DNA from: Propionibacteriaceae bacterium
Lineage (GTDB): Bacteria; Actinomycetota; Actinomycetes; Propionibacteriales; Propionibacteriaceae
Direction: 5' to 3'
NCBI GenBank assembly: GCA_905372155.1
Contig: CAJPNZ010000064.1
Location: forward strand, 1-17,343
Length of the DNA: 17,343 nt
The position numbers and the translations under genes were made by a program. Shown here piece after piece: positions 1 through 7,280 of the stretch. The notes below the pieces were generated by a model, which saw nothing but the letters and a program-made list of their open reading frames with translations, was not told the origin of the DNA and searched no databases. Within the stretch, counting starts at the first letter, position 1; the number at the start of each line of letters is the position of its first letter.

Positions 1-16
1 GAGATCAACAGCTACG

Positions 17-589
17 TCATCGGGCTGCCGTCGGTTTTCGCCTGACCAGGCCGTCCAGATAGGTCTCGACCACGCCGGCCGGGTCGATGGGGGCCGCGTC
101 CACGGCCCGGTACATCAGAACCGCATCGACCAGGGCGACGAACTCCGGGGCGGTTCCCTCCGGATCAGCCACGCCGAGGGCGCGCAGCAGCTCGACGGCC
201 TTCTCGTCGAAGCTGCGGCGCACCGGGGCGTCGACGGTGAGTTCGCGGCGTAGCTCGTCGTCGTCGCGGACCTCGAACATCAAGGCGAACCGCGCCGCCT
301 GCGCGTCGCCGTTCAGGATGAGTCGTTCGGCCAGCCTGCCCACCAGGTCGGTGGCCTGCCGGACCGTCAGCTCCCCGGGAACCTCGATGTCGGTCAGGTC
401 GGCCTGCGATTCCGCGGAGAGCTGCTCCATCACCAGACGGATCAGGTCGCGGCGGGAACGCGCGTAATACGAGGTCGAGCCGTTGGGGAGCCCGGCCTCG
501 GCGTCCACCGCGCGGTGGGTCAGGCGGTGGGTGCCACCGCGCGTTATCAGGGCGATCCCCGCATTCGCGATCCGTTGTCGTCGGTCCAT
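17..589 (-). CDS. TetR-family transcriptional regulator
   Basis: A 190-residue protein with TetR architecture. An N-terminal helix-turn-helix lies around residues 22-50 (RLTHRAVDAEAGLPNGSTSYY, then a DLI helix), followed by an all-helical ligand-binding domain that is not conserved enough to name a ligand. The start at 589 is preceded by a GGGAGGG run with short spacing (about 3 nt). The gene is divergent from a small NAD(P)-binding oxidoreductase, and the shared gap contains two operator-like repeats. By general TetR behaviour it probably represses itself and the divergent gene; that is inference. The effector is unknown. The length is normal for the family, and the stop lies just inside the left edge, so the gene appears complete. 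Confidence 0.88.
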   Translation of the reverse strand: MDRRQRIANAGIALITRGGTHRLTHRAVDAEAGLPNGSTSYYARSRRDLIRLVMEQLSAESQADLTDIEVPGELTVRQATDLVGRLAERLILNGDAQAARFALMFEVRDDDELRRELTVDAPVRRSFDEKAVELLRALGVADPEGTAPEFVALVDAVLMYRAVDAAPIDPAGVVETYLDGLVRRKPTAAR

Positions 590-606
590 CCACCCTCCCG
601 TATATC

Positions 607-639
607 CTCTACGATCATATAGTCTCTACGGTCGTAGAG
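607..639. promoter_or_regulatory. Tandem TetR-type operator over divergent promoter
   Basis: Site 2 at 624-639 is a perfect inverted repeat, CTCTACG-GT-CGTAGAG. Site 1 at 607-622 starts with the same CTCTACG and then has AT-CATATAG, so its second arm is degenerate. The two site starts are 17 bp apart. A -10-like TATAGT (618-623) for the rightward gene lies between and partly inside the sites, so a bound repressor would cover both the promoter and the start of transcription. The adjacent TetR gene is the obvious candidate binder. The repeats are read directly; the binding is inferred. Confidence 0.6.
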
Positions 640-653
640 GGATGGGAGTAGTG

Positions 654-1391
654 ATGCAAGCAGTGATAGTCGGGGGCGGGGCCTCGGGGGTCGCGATCCA
701 GCGCGCCTGCGAGGCCGAGGGGATCCGGGCGCGACAGGTCTCGCGCTCCACCGGGTTCGACGTGACGGCGGGCTCGTTTCCGCCGCTCGAGGCCGACGTG
801 GTGATCGAGGCGACGAACATCGTCGCCACCGGGCGCAAAGCCTGCGTTGAGTTCTTTGAACGGTCCGCGCGATCGGTTGCGCACGCCGCGGCTCAGGCGG
901 GAGCGCGTCACATCCTCCTGTCGATCGTCAACACCGACCGGCCGGAGGTTCAGGGATACGGATACTTCGCGGGCAAGAAGGCCCAGGAGGAGACGGCCGG
1001 GCGTTTCAGCCCGGCCCTGACGATCGTGCGCACCACCCAGTGGTTCGAGTTCGGTGCCCAAGTCCTGCAACGCAACCGGCTGGGTCCGCTGGGGTTCGTG
1101 CCCGGGATGCGCATTAAACCGATCGCTCTCGACGCGGCGGCCCGGGTGCTGGCCGAGACGGCATCGGGGAAACGGACCGGGGGCATCGTCGAGGCCTCGG
1201 GCCCCGAGGAGATGACCCTCTGGGAGCTGGTGCAGAGAACCCCCAAACCCGGGGGAGTCCTTCCGGTCCCTGTGTTCCTGCCCACCGGTTTCGGACGCGC
1301 ATTCCGGCGGGGAGCTCTGCTCCCGGACCCCGGCGTTGAAGAGGTCGGACCGAGGTTGGAGGACTGGTCGAATCGCGCGGTTCCATCCTGA
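654..1391 (+). CDS. NAD(P)-binding Rossmann oxidoreductase (atypical SDR / NmrA-like)
   Basis: A 245-residue protein. It opens with a dinucleotide-binding turn (VIVGGGASGVAIQ, residues 4-16) after the first strand. A serine in LLSIVNTD (S90) and a YFAGK sequence (Y104, K108) match the Ser-Tyr-x3-Lys arrangement of short-chain dehydrogenases and related NAD(P)H-binding proteins. The later TIVRTTQWFEF stretch is typical of NmrA-like or atypical SDR proteins. I chose ATG 654 because GGGAG at 644-648 sits 5 nt upstream; an in-frame ATG at 642 lacks such a site. The gene is divergent from the TetR regulator and probably under its control. The substrate cannot be read from the sequence. A flavin reductase-like or sugar-epimerase-like role is possible but not supported further. 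Confidence 0.75.
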   Translation: MQAVIVGGGASGVAIQRACEAEGIRARQVSRSTGFDVTAGSFPPLEADVVIEATNIVATGRKACVEFFERSARSVAHAAAQAGARHILLSIVNTDRPEVQGYGYFAGKKAQEETAGRFSPALTIVRTTQWFEFGAQVLQRNRLGPLGFVPGMRIKPIALDAAARVLAETASGKRTGGIVEASGPEEMTLWELVQRTPKPGGVLPVPVFLPTGFGRAFRRGALLPDPGVEEVGPRLEDWSNRAVPS

Positions 1392-1416
1392 CGACAAATT
1401 CTCTAGCGCGGATCGA

Positions 1417-1422
1417 TAGGCT
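1417..1422 (+). promoter_or_regulatory. Possible -10 element for the HemC-like/HemD gene
   Basis: TAGGCT at 1417-1422 resembles actinobacterial -10 hexamers and lies about 40 bp before the likely start codon, in the only non-coding gap upstream of this gene. No convincing -35 is visible at the right distance, so support is weak. Confidence 0.3.
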
Positions 1423-1463
1423 GGGCCCGACGATTGACCAGCCGTAGTCGTTATTCAGTGAGG

Positions 1464-3089
1464 ATGGACGAGTTGAAGATCAGTCTTGGCACGAAGAACT
1501 CCGTGGTGGATGTCGCCCGCTCGCAAGCCGTGGCCGCCACCCTACGGGAAATGGGACACGACGTGGATGTGGTGCACATCCCCGCCGCCGGTGATTCCGA
1601 GACGGTGGGGCAGCTGCGTCTCGGCCTGATGCGTGGTGATTTCGACCTGGTGGTGCACCGCATGCACCGCATCCCGAAACAGCAGATGCCGGGCCTGACC
1701 TTCGCGGCCATCCTGAAACGCGGCGATCAGCGTGACGCGCTGGTGGCCCGCGACGGCCTGACCCTGGAGCAGCTTCCCGAGGGATCGGTGATAGCCACGC
1801 GCTCCGGCCTGCGCCGCTCGCAGCTGCTGAGCATCAACCCCGGACTCACGTTCGTCAAGCGCACCCCCGGACAGCTCCTCGAATTCCTGGAGAAGGTGCG
1901 CACCGGCGAGATCGACGGCCTGGTGGCCGGAGCCGCCGACTTCGAGGCCGTGGGGCGCCTCGACCTCGTCACCGAGTACCTGGACGACATCCTCCCGGAC
2001 GCCGGGCTGGGAGCCACCGGTCTCGAATGCCGCAGCGAGGACAAGGAGCTCATCGGCATCCTTCAGGAACTCGACCACTCCGACACCCGCGTCTGCGTCA
2101 TGGCGGAACGGGCCGCCTATGCCGCTCTCGACGTCAGCGAAGCGGTTTCAGTGGCCGCGAAGGCCAAGCGGGACGGAGTGCTGTCGCTGATCGTCGCGGT
2201 TCTGCCGAAGGACGGTTCCAAGGGGTTGGTGGTGCAGATGGGCATGCCCACATCCGAGTACCACGCGATTCGCACCGCCCGCCGAGCCGCCGCCTACCTG
2301 CGTTCCAAGGGGGCCGAGGAACTCGGACGCAACCGGTCGCAGACCGAGACCGAACCTGAGGCGGAGAGCGGTCACCGGGTCACCGAGCTCACCAAGGCCA
2401 GGATCCTGGTTCCCCGCGAGGAGGGACGGATCGCCCGCGGGCTGCGTGAACACGGCCTGGACGTCACATCCGTGACGCTGCAGCGCCGCGAGGTGCTTGC
2501 CGTCAGTTCCACCCTGGACGGCGCCGACTGGGTGGCTTTCACCTCGGTGCGTACTGTCGAGAGCATCCGGGAACTTGGCTGGAGGCTCCCCAAGGAGGCG
2601 AAGATCGCCGCCGTCGGCGCCGGAACGGCGGATGCGCTGCGCGAGATGGGCTACCACGTCGATCTGGTGCCCGAGGGCGCGGCCGGTGTCCCCGCGCTCC
2701 TCGACATCTGGCCCACGGGTGACGGGACGGGAACAGTCCTGGTGCCCGGATCGGCCCTGCTCGCGCCGGGATTCATCTCCGGCCTCCACGCGAAGGGCTG
2801 GAAGGCCCAGCTGATTCCCGTCTACACCATGCAGCTGCTGCGGGAGGCGCCCACCGACGTCCGCGAGATGTGGGAGGAGGGCGCATTCGACGCGGTGATC
2901 GTCACATCGGGATCGAACGCGATAGCCGTGGGGCGTCTCCTCGGCTGGCATCCCGAGGTTTTGGTGTTCGCCGTCGGCGACTCCGCCACCAAGGTGCTGG
3001 AACGGGCCGGGATCAAGGTGGCCGCAGCCACCGAGAACTACTCCTCGGCCGAGGTGCTGAGGCTCCTCCGCGAGGTCATCGAGGGCTAG
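1464..3089 (+). CDS. HemC-like pseudoenzyme fused to uroporphyrinogen-III synthase (HemD)
   Basis: A 541-residue two-domain protein. Residues 5-285 align along their length with hydroxymethylbilane synthase, and residues about 312-541 with uroporphyrinogen-III synthase; a charged linker (about 286-310) joins them. The HemC-like part has lost its signature residues. The loop HSLKDLP of active enzymes is HRMHRIP here (65-71). The GTGSPRR loop is ATRSGLRR (111-118), RGNIDTR is missing, and the conserved cysteine that carries the dipyrromethane cofactor (GGGC in the paralogue at 8524) is absent: LDVSEAV stands there. The HemD part keeps the family pattern, including PVYTM (452-456) and TSGS (481-484). 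I infer an active HemD with a non-catalytic HemC-like partner domain. Start alternatives are TTG 1434, GTG 1458 and TTG 1473; GAGG at 1460-1463 would suit 1473 best by spacing. The gene is convergent with hemQ. Confidence 0.85.
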   Translation: MDELKISLGTKNSVVDVARSQAVAATLREMGHDVDVVHIPAAGDSETVGQLRLGLMRGDFDLVVHRMHRIPKQQMPGLTFAAILKRGDQRDALVARDGLTLEQLPEGSVIATRSGLRRSQLLSINPGLTFVKRTPGQLLEFLEKVRTGEIDGLVAGAADFEAVGRLDLVTEYLDDILPDAGLGATGLECRSEDKELIGILQELDHSDTRVCVMAERAAYAALDVSEAVSVAAKAKRDGVLSLIVAVLPKDGSKGLVVQMGMPTSEYHAIRTARRAAAYLRSKGAEELGRNRSQTETEPEAESGHRVTELTKARILVPREEGRIARGLREHGLDVTSVTLQRREVLAVSSTLDGADWVAFTSVRTVESIRELGWRLPKEAKIAAVGAGTADALREMGYHVDLVPEGAAGVPALLDIWPTGDGTGTVLVPGSALLAPGFISGLHAKGWKAQLIPVYTMQLLREAPTDVREMWEEGAFDAVIVTSGSNAIAVGRLLGWHPEVLVFAVGDSATKVLERAGIKVAAATENYSSAEVLRLLREVIEG

Positions 3090-3104
3090 GGGACGGAACA
3101 AGAA

Positions 3105-3146
3105 GCCGCGTGGGGTGGGGCATTCGAATGCCCCACCCCACGCGGC
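3105..3146. terminator. Bidirectional hairpin terminator, perfect 42-nt palindrome
   Basis: The left arm 3105-3125 (GCCGCGTGGGGTGGGGCATTC) and the right arm 3126-3146 are exact reverse complements, giving up to 19 base pairs closed by a TCGA loop. It lies 15 nt after the stop of the HemC-like/HemD gene and about 37 nt beyond the stop of the convergent hemQ. No long T tract follows on either strand, which is common for actinobacterial hairpin terminators. It should serve both convergent transcripts. Confidence 0.8.
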
Positions 3147-3183
3147 TCGTCGATCCGATCGGCTTCGGGGAATGCCGGACCTC

Positions 3184-3897
3184 TCAGCTCCGGGGCTGAC
3201 GGGAGACCCACTCCTCGAGGGTGACGCGGGGACCGGTGAAGAACGGGATCTCCTTGCGCACGTGCAGCCGGGCCTCGGCCCCACGCTGGTGCCGCATCGC
3301 GTCGGTGAGGCGGTGCAGCTCGTCGGCCTCGAAGGCCAGCAGCCACTCGTAGTCGTTCAGCGCGAAGGCCGAGGTGGTGGAACCCGGCACGTCGGGGTAC
3401 TCGCGGCCCATGCGGCCGTGGGCGGCCAGCATCTTGGAGCGGCGCTCCTCGTCCATGTAGTACCACTCGTAGCTGCGCACGAACGGGTAGACGCACGCCC
3501 ACGGGCGGGGGGCGACACCGGAGAAACAGGCCGGGGTGTGGCCGCGGTTGAACTCGGCGGGCCGGTGCACACCGATGCAGGACCACACCGGCTCCAGGTC
3601 CCGGCCCAGCCCGGAGCCGCGCAGCGCGTGGTAGGCCGCCTGCAGCTGGTGCGGGTCGTTGGCCAAGGTCCACAGCATCAGGTCAGCGTCGGCGCGGAAA
3701 CCACCGATGTCGTACCAGCCGCGGATGTTCACCCCGGTGTCGAGAACCGCCTTCTCCGCGGCCGCGGTGTCGGGATCGCGCAGCGGACCCGCGGTGCGGA
3801 ACACCGAATACATCACGTAGTGCGGGGTGGCGTTGACCTCCTCGGCCGGAATCAGATGGTCGCGGGGATCAGTGTGCGTGTGATGCGGATGGGACAT
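3184..3897 (-). CDS. hemQ: Coproheme decarboxylase (HemQ/ChdC, chlorite dismutase-like fold)
   Basis: A 237-residue member of the chlorite-dismutase-like family acting in the last step of the coproporphyrin-dependent route: oxidative decarboxylation of iron-coproporphyrin to protohaem using peroxide. Family landmarks are GWYDIGGFRADADLMLW (60-76), YPFVRSYEWYYM (137-148), MLAAHGRMGREYPDV (156-170) and AFALNDYEWLLAFEADEL (177-194). H160 fits the proximal haem ligand and H120 (NRGHTP) the distal histidine used by actinobacterial enzymes in place of tyrosine. ATG 3897 is preceded by AAGGAG at 8-nt spacing, so the longer upstream extension is not used. The start lies inside the 3' end of hemH (29-nt overlap). 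The N-terminus MSHPHHTHTD is His-rich. Confidence 0.95.
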   Translation of the reverse strand: MSHPHHTHTDPRDHLIPAEEVNATPHYVMYSVFRTAGPLRDPDTAAAEKAVLDTGVNIRGWYDIGGFRADADLMLWTLANDPHQLQAAYHALRGSGLGRDLEPVWSCIGVHRPAEFNRGHTPACFSGVAPRPWACVYPFVRSYEWYYMDEERRSKMLAAHGRMGREYPDVPGSTTSAFALNDYEWLLAFEADELHRLTDAMRHQRGAEARLHVRKEIPFFTGPRVTLEEWVSRQPRS

Positions 3898-4948
3898 GGG
3901 TTTGCTCCTTCTGCGGATGGGGGAGGCAGCAACTCGCCGGCTCCGTGAGGCAGGGATGGTCGGGTGGGGCGAGTTCGCCCCGCGCCACGGCGGCCTGCTC
4001 GAGAAGGAGATCGGCCAGGGTGGCGATGAAGTCCGGGTGGATGCCGGCGGTGGCGGCGCGTTCGTAGTCGAAACCGGCCGCTGCCGCTGATTCGCGGGCC
4101 TGGGTGTCCAGGTCGTAGGCAACCTCCATGTGGTCGCTGATGAAACCGATCGGGGCGGCGACCACGCCGGCGACGCCCGTCAGCTCGGCCAGGCGGTCGT
4201 TGACGTCGGGTTCGAGCCAAGCGACGCGCGGGCTGCCCGAACGGGAACAGTAGACCAGCTCCCAGTCGAGACGCTCACCCAGGTGGGCCTCGGCGGCCTC
4301 GGCCACCCGGGCGGCCACCCTGATGTGCTGGGCGTCGTAGCGGGCAGCGGGGGTGCCGTCGGCGGAAGCGGCATTCATGGCGACGGGAATGGAGTGGGTG
4401 ACGAACAACACCTTCATCACCCCGTCGCCGATCCGGGACCGCAGCGCCTGCACGGCCGCGACCAGGGCGTCCACGTTGGCCGAGACGAAACCGTCGCGCT
4501 CCGAATAGGGGCCGACCTTGTCGATGACCACGCCGGATACCTGTTCCATGACGGCGGCCAGGTCCTCCCGGTACTGACGACAGGCGGAATAGCAGGAATA
4601 CGCGGCGGTGGTCAACGCCACCACCCTGTCGTGACGGTCACGGTGCAGGGCGGAGACGGTCTCGGCGAAGGAAGGGGTCCAGTTGCGGTTCCCGATCACG
4701 ACAGGACGGGGGCAGCCTCGTCTTTTCAACTCCGCCACGAGGGCGTCGCGGAGCGCCTCGTTCTGCTCGTTGATGGGGGAGCGACCACCGAAGAGCTGGT
4801 AATGCTGGGAGACCTCCAGCAGGCGTTCGTCCGGCACCCCCCGTCCCGCGGTGGCGTTGCGCATGAAGGGCAATACGTCCTCCGGTTGGCGCGGACCCCC
4901 GTAGGAGGCCAGCAGCACGGCCGAATACGGGCTCAGGGCATCACTCAT
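3869..4948 (-). CDS. hemH: Coproporphyrin III ferrochelatase (HemH/CpfC)
   Basis: A 359-residue ferrochelatase that inserts Fe(II) into coproporphyrin III in the actinobacterial pathway. Conserved parts are LLASYGGPR (12-20), GNRNWTPS (86-93), FVTHSIP with the catalytic-type His H185, YCSRSG (233-238) and PIGFISDHMEVAYDLD (266-281) with E275. The C-terminal part holds C333, C340 and C341, and the middle has C119 and C123. Actinobacterial ferrochelatases are known to bind a [2Fe-2S] cluster with one internal and three C-terminal cysteines, so a cluster is likely here; which internal cysteine joins is uncertain. The ATG overlaps the hemA stop (ATGA). The last codons, encoding a His-containing tail, cover the hemQ ribosome site and start. 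Confidence 0.95.
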   Translation of the reverse strand: MSDALSPYSAVLLASYGGPRQPEDVLPFMRNATAGRGVPDERLLEVSQHYQLFGGRSPINEQNEALRDALVAELKRRGCPRPVVIGNRNWTPSFAETVSALHRDRHDRVVALTTAAYSCYSACRQYREDLAAVMEQVSGVVIDKVGPYSERDGFVSANVDALVAAVQALRSRIGDGVMKVLFVTHSIPVAMNAASADGTPAARYDAQHIRVAARVAEAAEAHLGERLDWELVYCSRSGSPRVAWLEPDVNDRLAELTGVAGVVAAPIGFISDHMEVAYDLDTQARESAAAAGFDYERAATAGIHPDFIATLADLLLEQAAVARGELAPPDHPCLTEPASCCLPHPQKEQTHVPSASHAH

Positions 4949-6216
4949 CTGATCTCCGTGGGTTCGGTGGCGAGATCGGCGAAACTGAGCCCCGTCACCG
5001 GGCAGCGACGATGGCTCTTAACGTCGAAATCGGGTTGGATATCGATGCCGTAGAGCTCCTCCATGGCCGCCAGGTAGTCGGCGATTCTGCCCTCGGCCGC
5101 GGCGTCGCGTGCTCGTATCGAGGGAGTGTGAAGCAGCTTCGTGGTCAGATGCCGAAGCGCCAGGGCACAGTCCTCGACGGTCAGCGCGCGGCCCTGCGGG
5201 AGCCGCGCCACCTCCTCGTCGACGATCCGCAGCATCGCGGCTCGCAGCGAGGCGACCGCGGGGTCCGCGGCGCGGGAGGCCAGGCGATCGGAGATTTCGT
5301 GCACCCCTTCGGCGACGATCCGTTCGGCGTGGGCGGAGTCGGCGGCCCAGGTGGGGGAGATGGCGGCCTGGATCGCGGTCAGGTCGAGGAGGGTGATCCC
5401 CGGGAGAGAGGCCACGGCCGGATCCACGTCCGGCTGCAATGACAGGTCGAGCAGCACGGTGGGGGTGGCGTCCTTGAGGTTGGCGGTGGTCACCACGGGG
5501 GTGGTCGAGCCGCGGCAGGTGACCACCAGCGTGGCCCTGCCCAGGGCCGAATCGAGGTCCAGAGCGGGAGTGATGGCGTGCCGCTCGGCGAATCCGGCCG
5601 CCCTCCCGGACGAGGAATGGACGAAGATGGTTCCGGCTCCGCGTTGCCGCAGCGCCGCGACGACGGCGCCCGCGTAGGAACCGGTGCCCACCAGCAACAC
5701 CCGCTGGTCCCCCCAGTCCGTGATTCCGGTCATGTCGAGGCCGACGCTGACCACCGAACGTCCCGACTCCTGCAGCCGGGTCTCGGCGCTCACCCGCCGG
5801 GAGGTGTGCAGGGCGGCGTTGATGACGCTGGTCAGGGTGCCGGATGCGTCACCGGAGGCCTGTGCAGTCTTCAGGGCGCGGCGCAGCTGCCCCGTGATTT
5901 CCCGCTCGCCGACCACCATCGACTCCAGCCCGGAGGCGACCCGGAACAGGTGGGTGAGGGCGTCCTCGCCCTCGTGCACGACCCAGTCGGGCTGGGAATC
6001 GAGCTCGCGGGCCAGCCTCAGGCGCAGGTGGGCTTCGGGTACCTTCGGGGAGTCGATCATGAACTCGAGCCGGTTGCAGGTCGCCAGGGTGACCAGGCCC
6101 TCGACGCCGGCGGTGCTCCTCAATGAAGCGGACAGAGTGTCCGTATGTTGAGATACGCGCTGGACCTCGGTCAGACCGTGGAGGTCATGCGTTACGGACA
6201 GGATGCGAAGGCTCAC
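4945..6216 (-). CDS. hemA: Glutamyl-tRNA reductase
   Basis: A 423-residue enzyme of the C5 pathway, reducing glutamyl-tRNA(Glu) to glutamate-1-semialdehyde with NADPH. It carries the active-site motif LATCNRLE, with the thioester-forming cysteine at C47. The GLESMVVGEREITGQL stretch follows (96-111), then a nucleotide-binding VLLVGTGSYAG (173-183) and a C-terminal helical dimerisation region. The start is GTG 6216; no strong ribosome site is visible (CTGGAACC upstream). It is the first gene of the minus-strand hemA-hemH-hemQ set, joined to hemH by a 4-nt ATGA overlap, and is divergent from hemE across 47 bp. As the committed step it would be the natural control point of the locus. Confidence 0.95.
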   Translation of the reverse strand: MSLRILSVTHDLHGLTEVQRVSQHTDTLSASLRSTAGVEGLVTLATCNRLEFMIDSPKVPEAHLRLRLARELDSQPDWVVHEGEDALTHLFRVASGLESMVVGEREITGQLRRALKTAQASGDASGTLTSVINAALHTSRRVSAETRLQESGRSVVSVGLDMTGITDWGDQRVLLVGTGSYAGAVVAALRQRGAGTIFVHSSSGRAAGFAERHAITPALDLDSALGRATLVVTCRGSTTPVVTTANLKDATPTVLLDLSLQPDVDPAVASLPGITLLDLTAIQAAISPTWAADSAHAERIVAEGVHEISDRLASRAADPAVASLRAAMLRIVDEEVARLPQGRALTVEDCALALRHLTTKLLHTPSIRARDAAAEGRIADYLAAMEELYGIDIQPDFDVKSHRRCPVTGLSFADLATEPTEIR

Positions 6217-6221
6217 AGTGG

Positions 6222-6250
6222 TTCCAGTGAACCAGATTTCTGGCGATAGG
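6222..6250 (+). promoter_or_regulatory. Possible hemE operon promoter in the hemA-hemE gap
   Basis: TTCCAG (6222-6227) and GATAGG (6245-6250) are 17 bp apart, with transcription expected around 6257, only a few bases before the hemE ATG. This would give a very short or leaderless message, consistent with no clear ribosome site before hemE. The hexamers match consensus poorly, so this is tentative. The divergent hemA promoter must lie in or next to the same 47-bp gap. Confidence 0.28.
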
Positions 6251-6263
6251 GCAGAATTCGGCC

Positions 6264-7280
6264 ATGATGAGAAGCGATCAGCCTGCCCTTCTGGCCGCCC
6301 TCGAGGGTCGTCGGCCGGAACGTCTGCCCGTGTGGTTCATGCGTCAGGCCGGGCGATCACTACCAGAGTACCGCAATGCGAGACAGGGCGTCGCGATGCT
6401 GGATGCCTGCCTCAACCCCGAACTGGCCGCCGAGATAACCTGCCAGCCGGTGCGCCGCCACGGTGTGGACGCGGCCGTGTTCTTCTCCGACATCATGATC
6501 CCCCTGGCGCTCGCGGGCGTCGAGGTGACGATCACCGCCGGGGTGGGGCCGGTTTTCGAACAACCGGTGAACAGCGTCACGGAGGTGAACAGGCTGGTGG
6601 AGCGCCGGATCCTCGATGCATCGGCCGTGGAGAAAGCGGTGGCGCTGGCCGTCGCGGAACTCGGCGAGGACACGCCGGTGATCGGATTCGCGGGCGCCCC
6701 CTTCACCCTGGCTGCCTATCTGGTGGAGGGTCGCGGCTCCCGCGACCACCTGGGGGCGCGGGCCTTCATGCACGCCGAGCCCGCGGCGTGGGACCGGCTG
6801 CTCAGCTGGTGCGCCGACCTGTCGGGTGAGTTCCTGCGCATCCAGGTTGCGGCCGGGGCGCGGGCGGTGCAGCTGTTCGACTCCTGGGTCGGGACGCTCT
6901 GCCTGGCCGACTACGCCACCCGGGTCGCCCCCTACTCGCGGCGGGCGCTGGAGAGCGTTTCCGTGCCCCGCATCCACTTCGGCACCGGAACCGGACACCT
7001 GCTGGAGGCCATGGCCGAATGCGGATCCGAGGCGATCGGGATAGACCACCGCATCCCCCTGGACGAGGCCGCGCGCCGCCTGCCCGGAAAAGTGCTCCAG
7101 GGCAACATCGATCCCGCGAGACTGGCCGCGGGCTGGGAGAACCTCGCCGCCCACACCAGGGACGTCGTCGAGCGAGGCCGATCCGCTCCCGCCCACGTGG
7201 TCAACCTCGGGCACGGCGTACCACCCGAGACCGATCCCGCGGTGCTGACCGACCTCGTCGCCCTGGTGCACGAGCTGTGA
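6264..7280 (+). CDS. hemE: Uroporphyrinogen decarboxylase
   Basis: A 338-residue enzyme that removes four carboxyls from uroporphyrinogen III to give coproporphyrinogen III in the cytoplasm. Signatures are PVWFMRQAGRSLPEYR (22-37), FFSDIMIPL with the substrate-binding aspartate D76, GFAGAPFTLAAYLVEG in the middle, and GNIDPARL and NLGHGVPPETDP near the end. Tyrosine is replaced by serine in RQAGRSLPEYR, a change I recall as usual in actinobacteria. Two adjacent ATG codons (6264, 6267) could start it. It leads the plus-strand operon and its stop overlaps the GTG of the next gene. Confidence 0.95.
   Translation: MMRSDQPALLAALEGRRPERLPVWFMRQAGRSLPEYRNARQGVAMLDACLNPELAAEITCQPVRRHGVDAAVFFSDIMIPLALAGVEVTITAGVGPVFEQPVNSVTEVNRLVERRILDASAVEKAVALAVAELGEDTPVIGFAGAPFTLAAYLVEGRGSRDHLGARAFMHAEPAAWDRLLSWCADLSGEFLRIQVAAGARAVQLFDSWVGTLCLADYATRVAPYSRRALESVSVPRIHFGTGTGHLLEAMAECGSEAIGIDHRIPLDEAARRLPGKVLQGNIDPARLAAGWENLAAHTRDVVERGRSAPAHVVNLGHGVPPETDPAVLTDLVALVHEL

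Noticed and set aside
2148..3284. Long minus-strand open frame (378 codons) opposite the HemC-like/HemD gene
   Set aside because: Its protein is a Gly/Arg/His/Gln-rich antisense shadow typical of GC-rich coding DNA; the plus strand has a clear two-domain protein.
3898..4122. Upstream in-frame extension of hemQ to 4122, adding 75 residues
   Set aside because: The extra part is low-complexity shadow of hemH, while AAGGAG stands at the right distance before ATG 3897, and the family starts there.
4130..5053. Plus-strand open frame of 307 codons opposite hemH
   Set aside because: Gly/Val/His-rich shadow of the ferrochelatase gene; no ribosome site and no recognisable motif.
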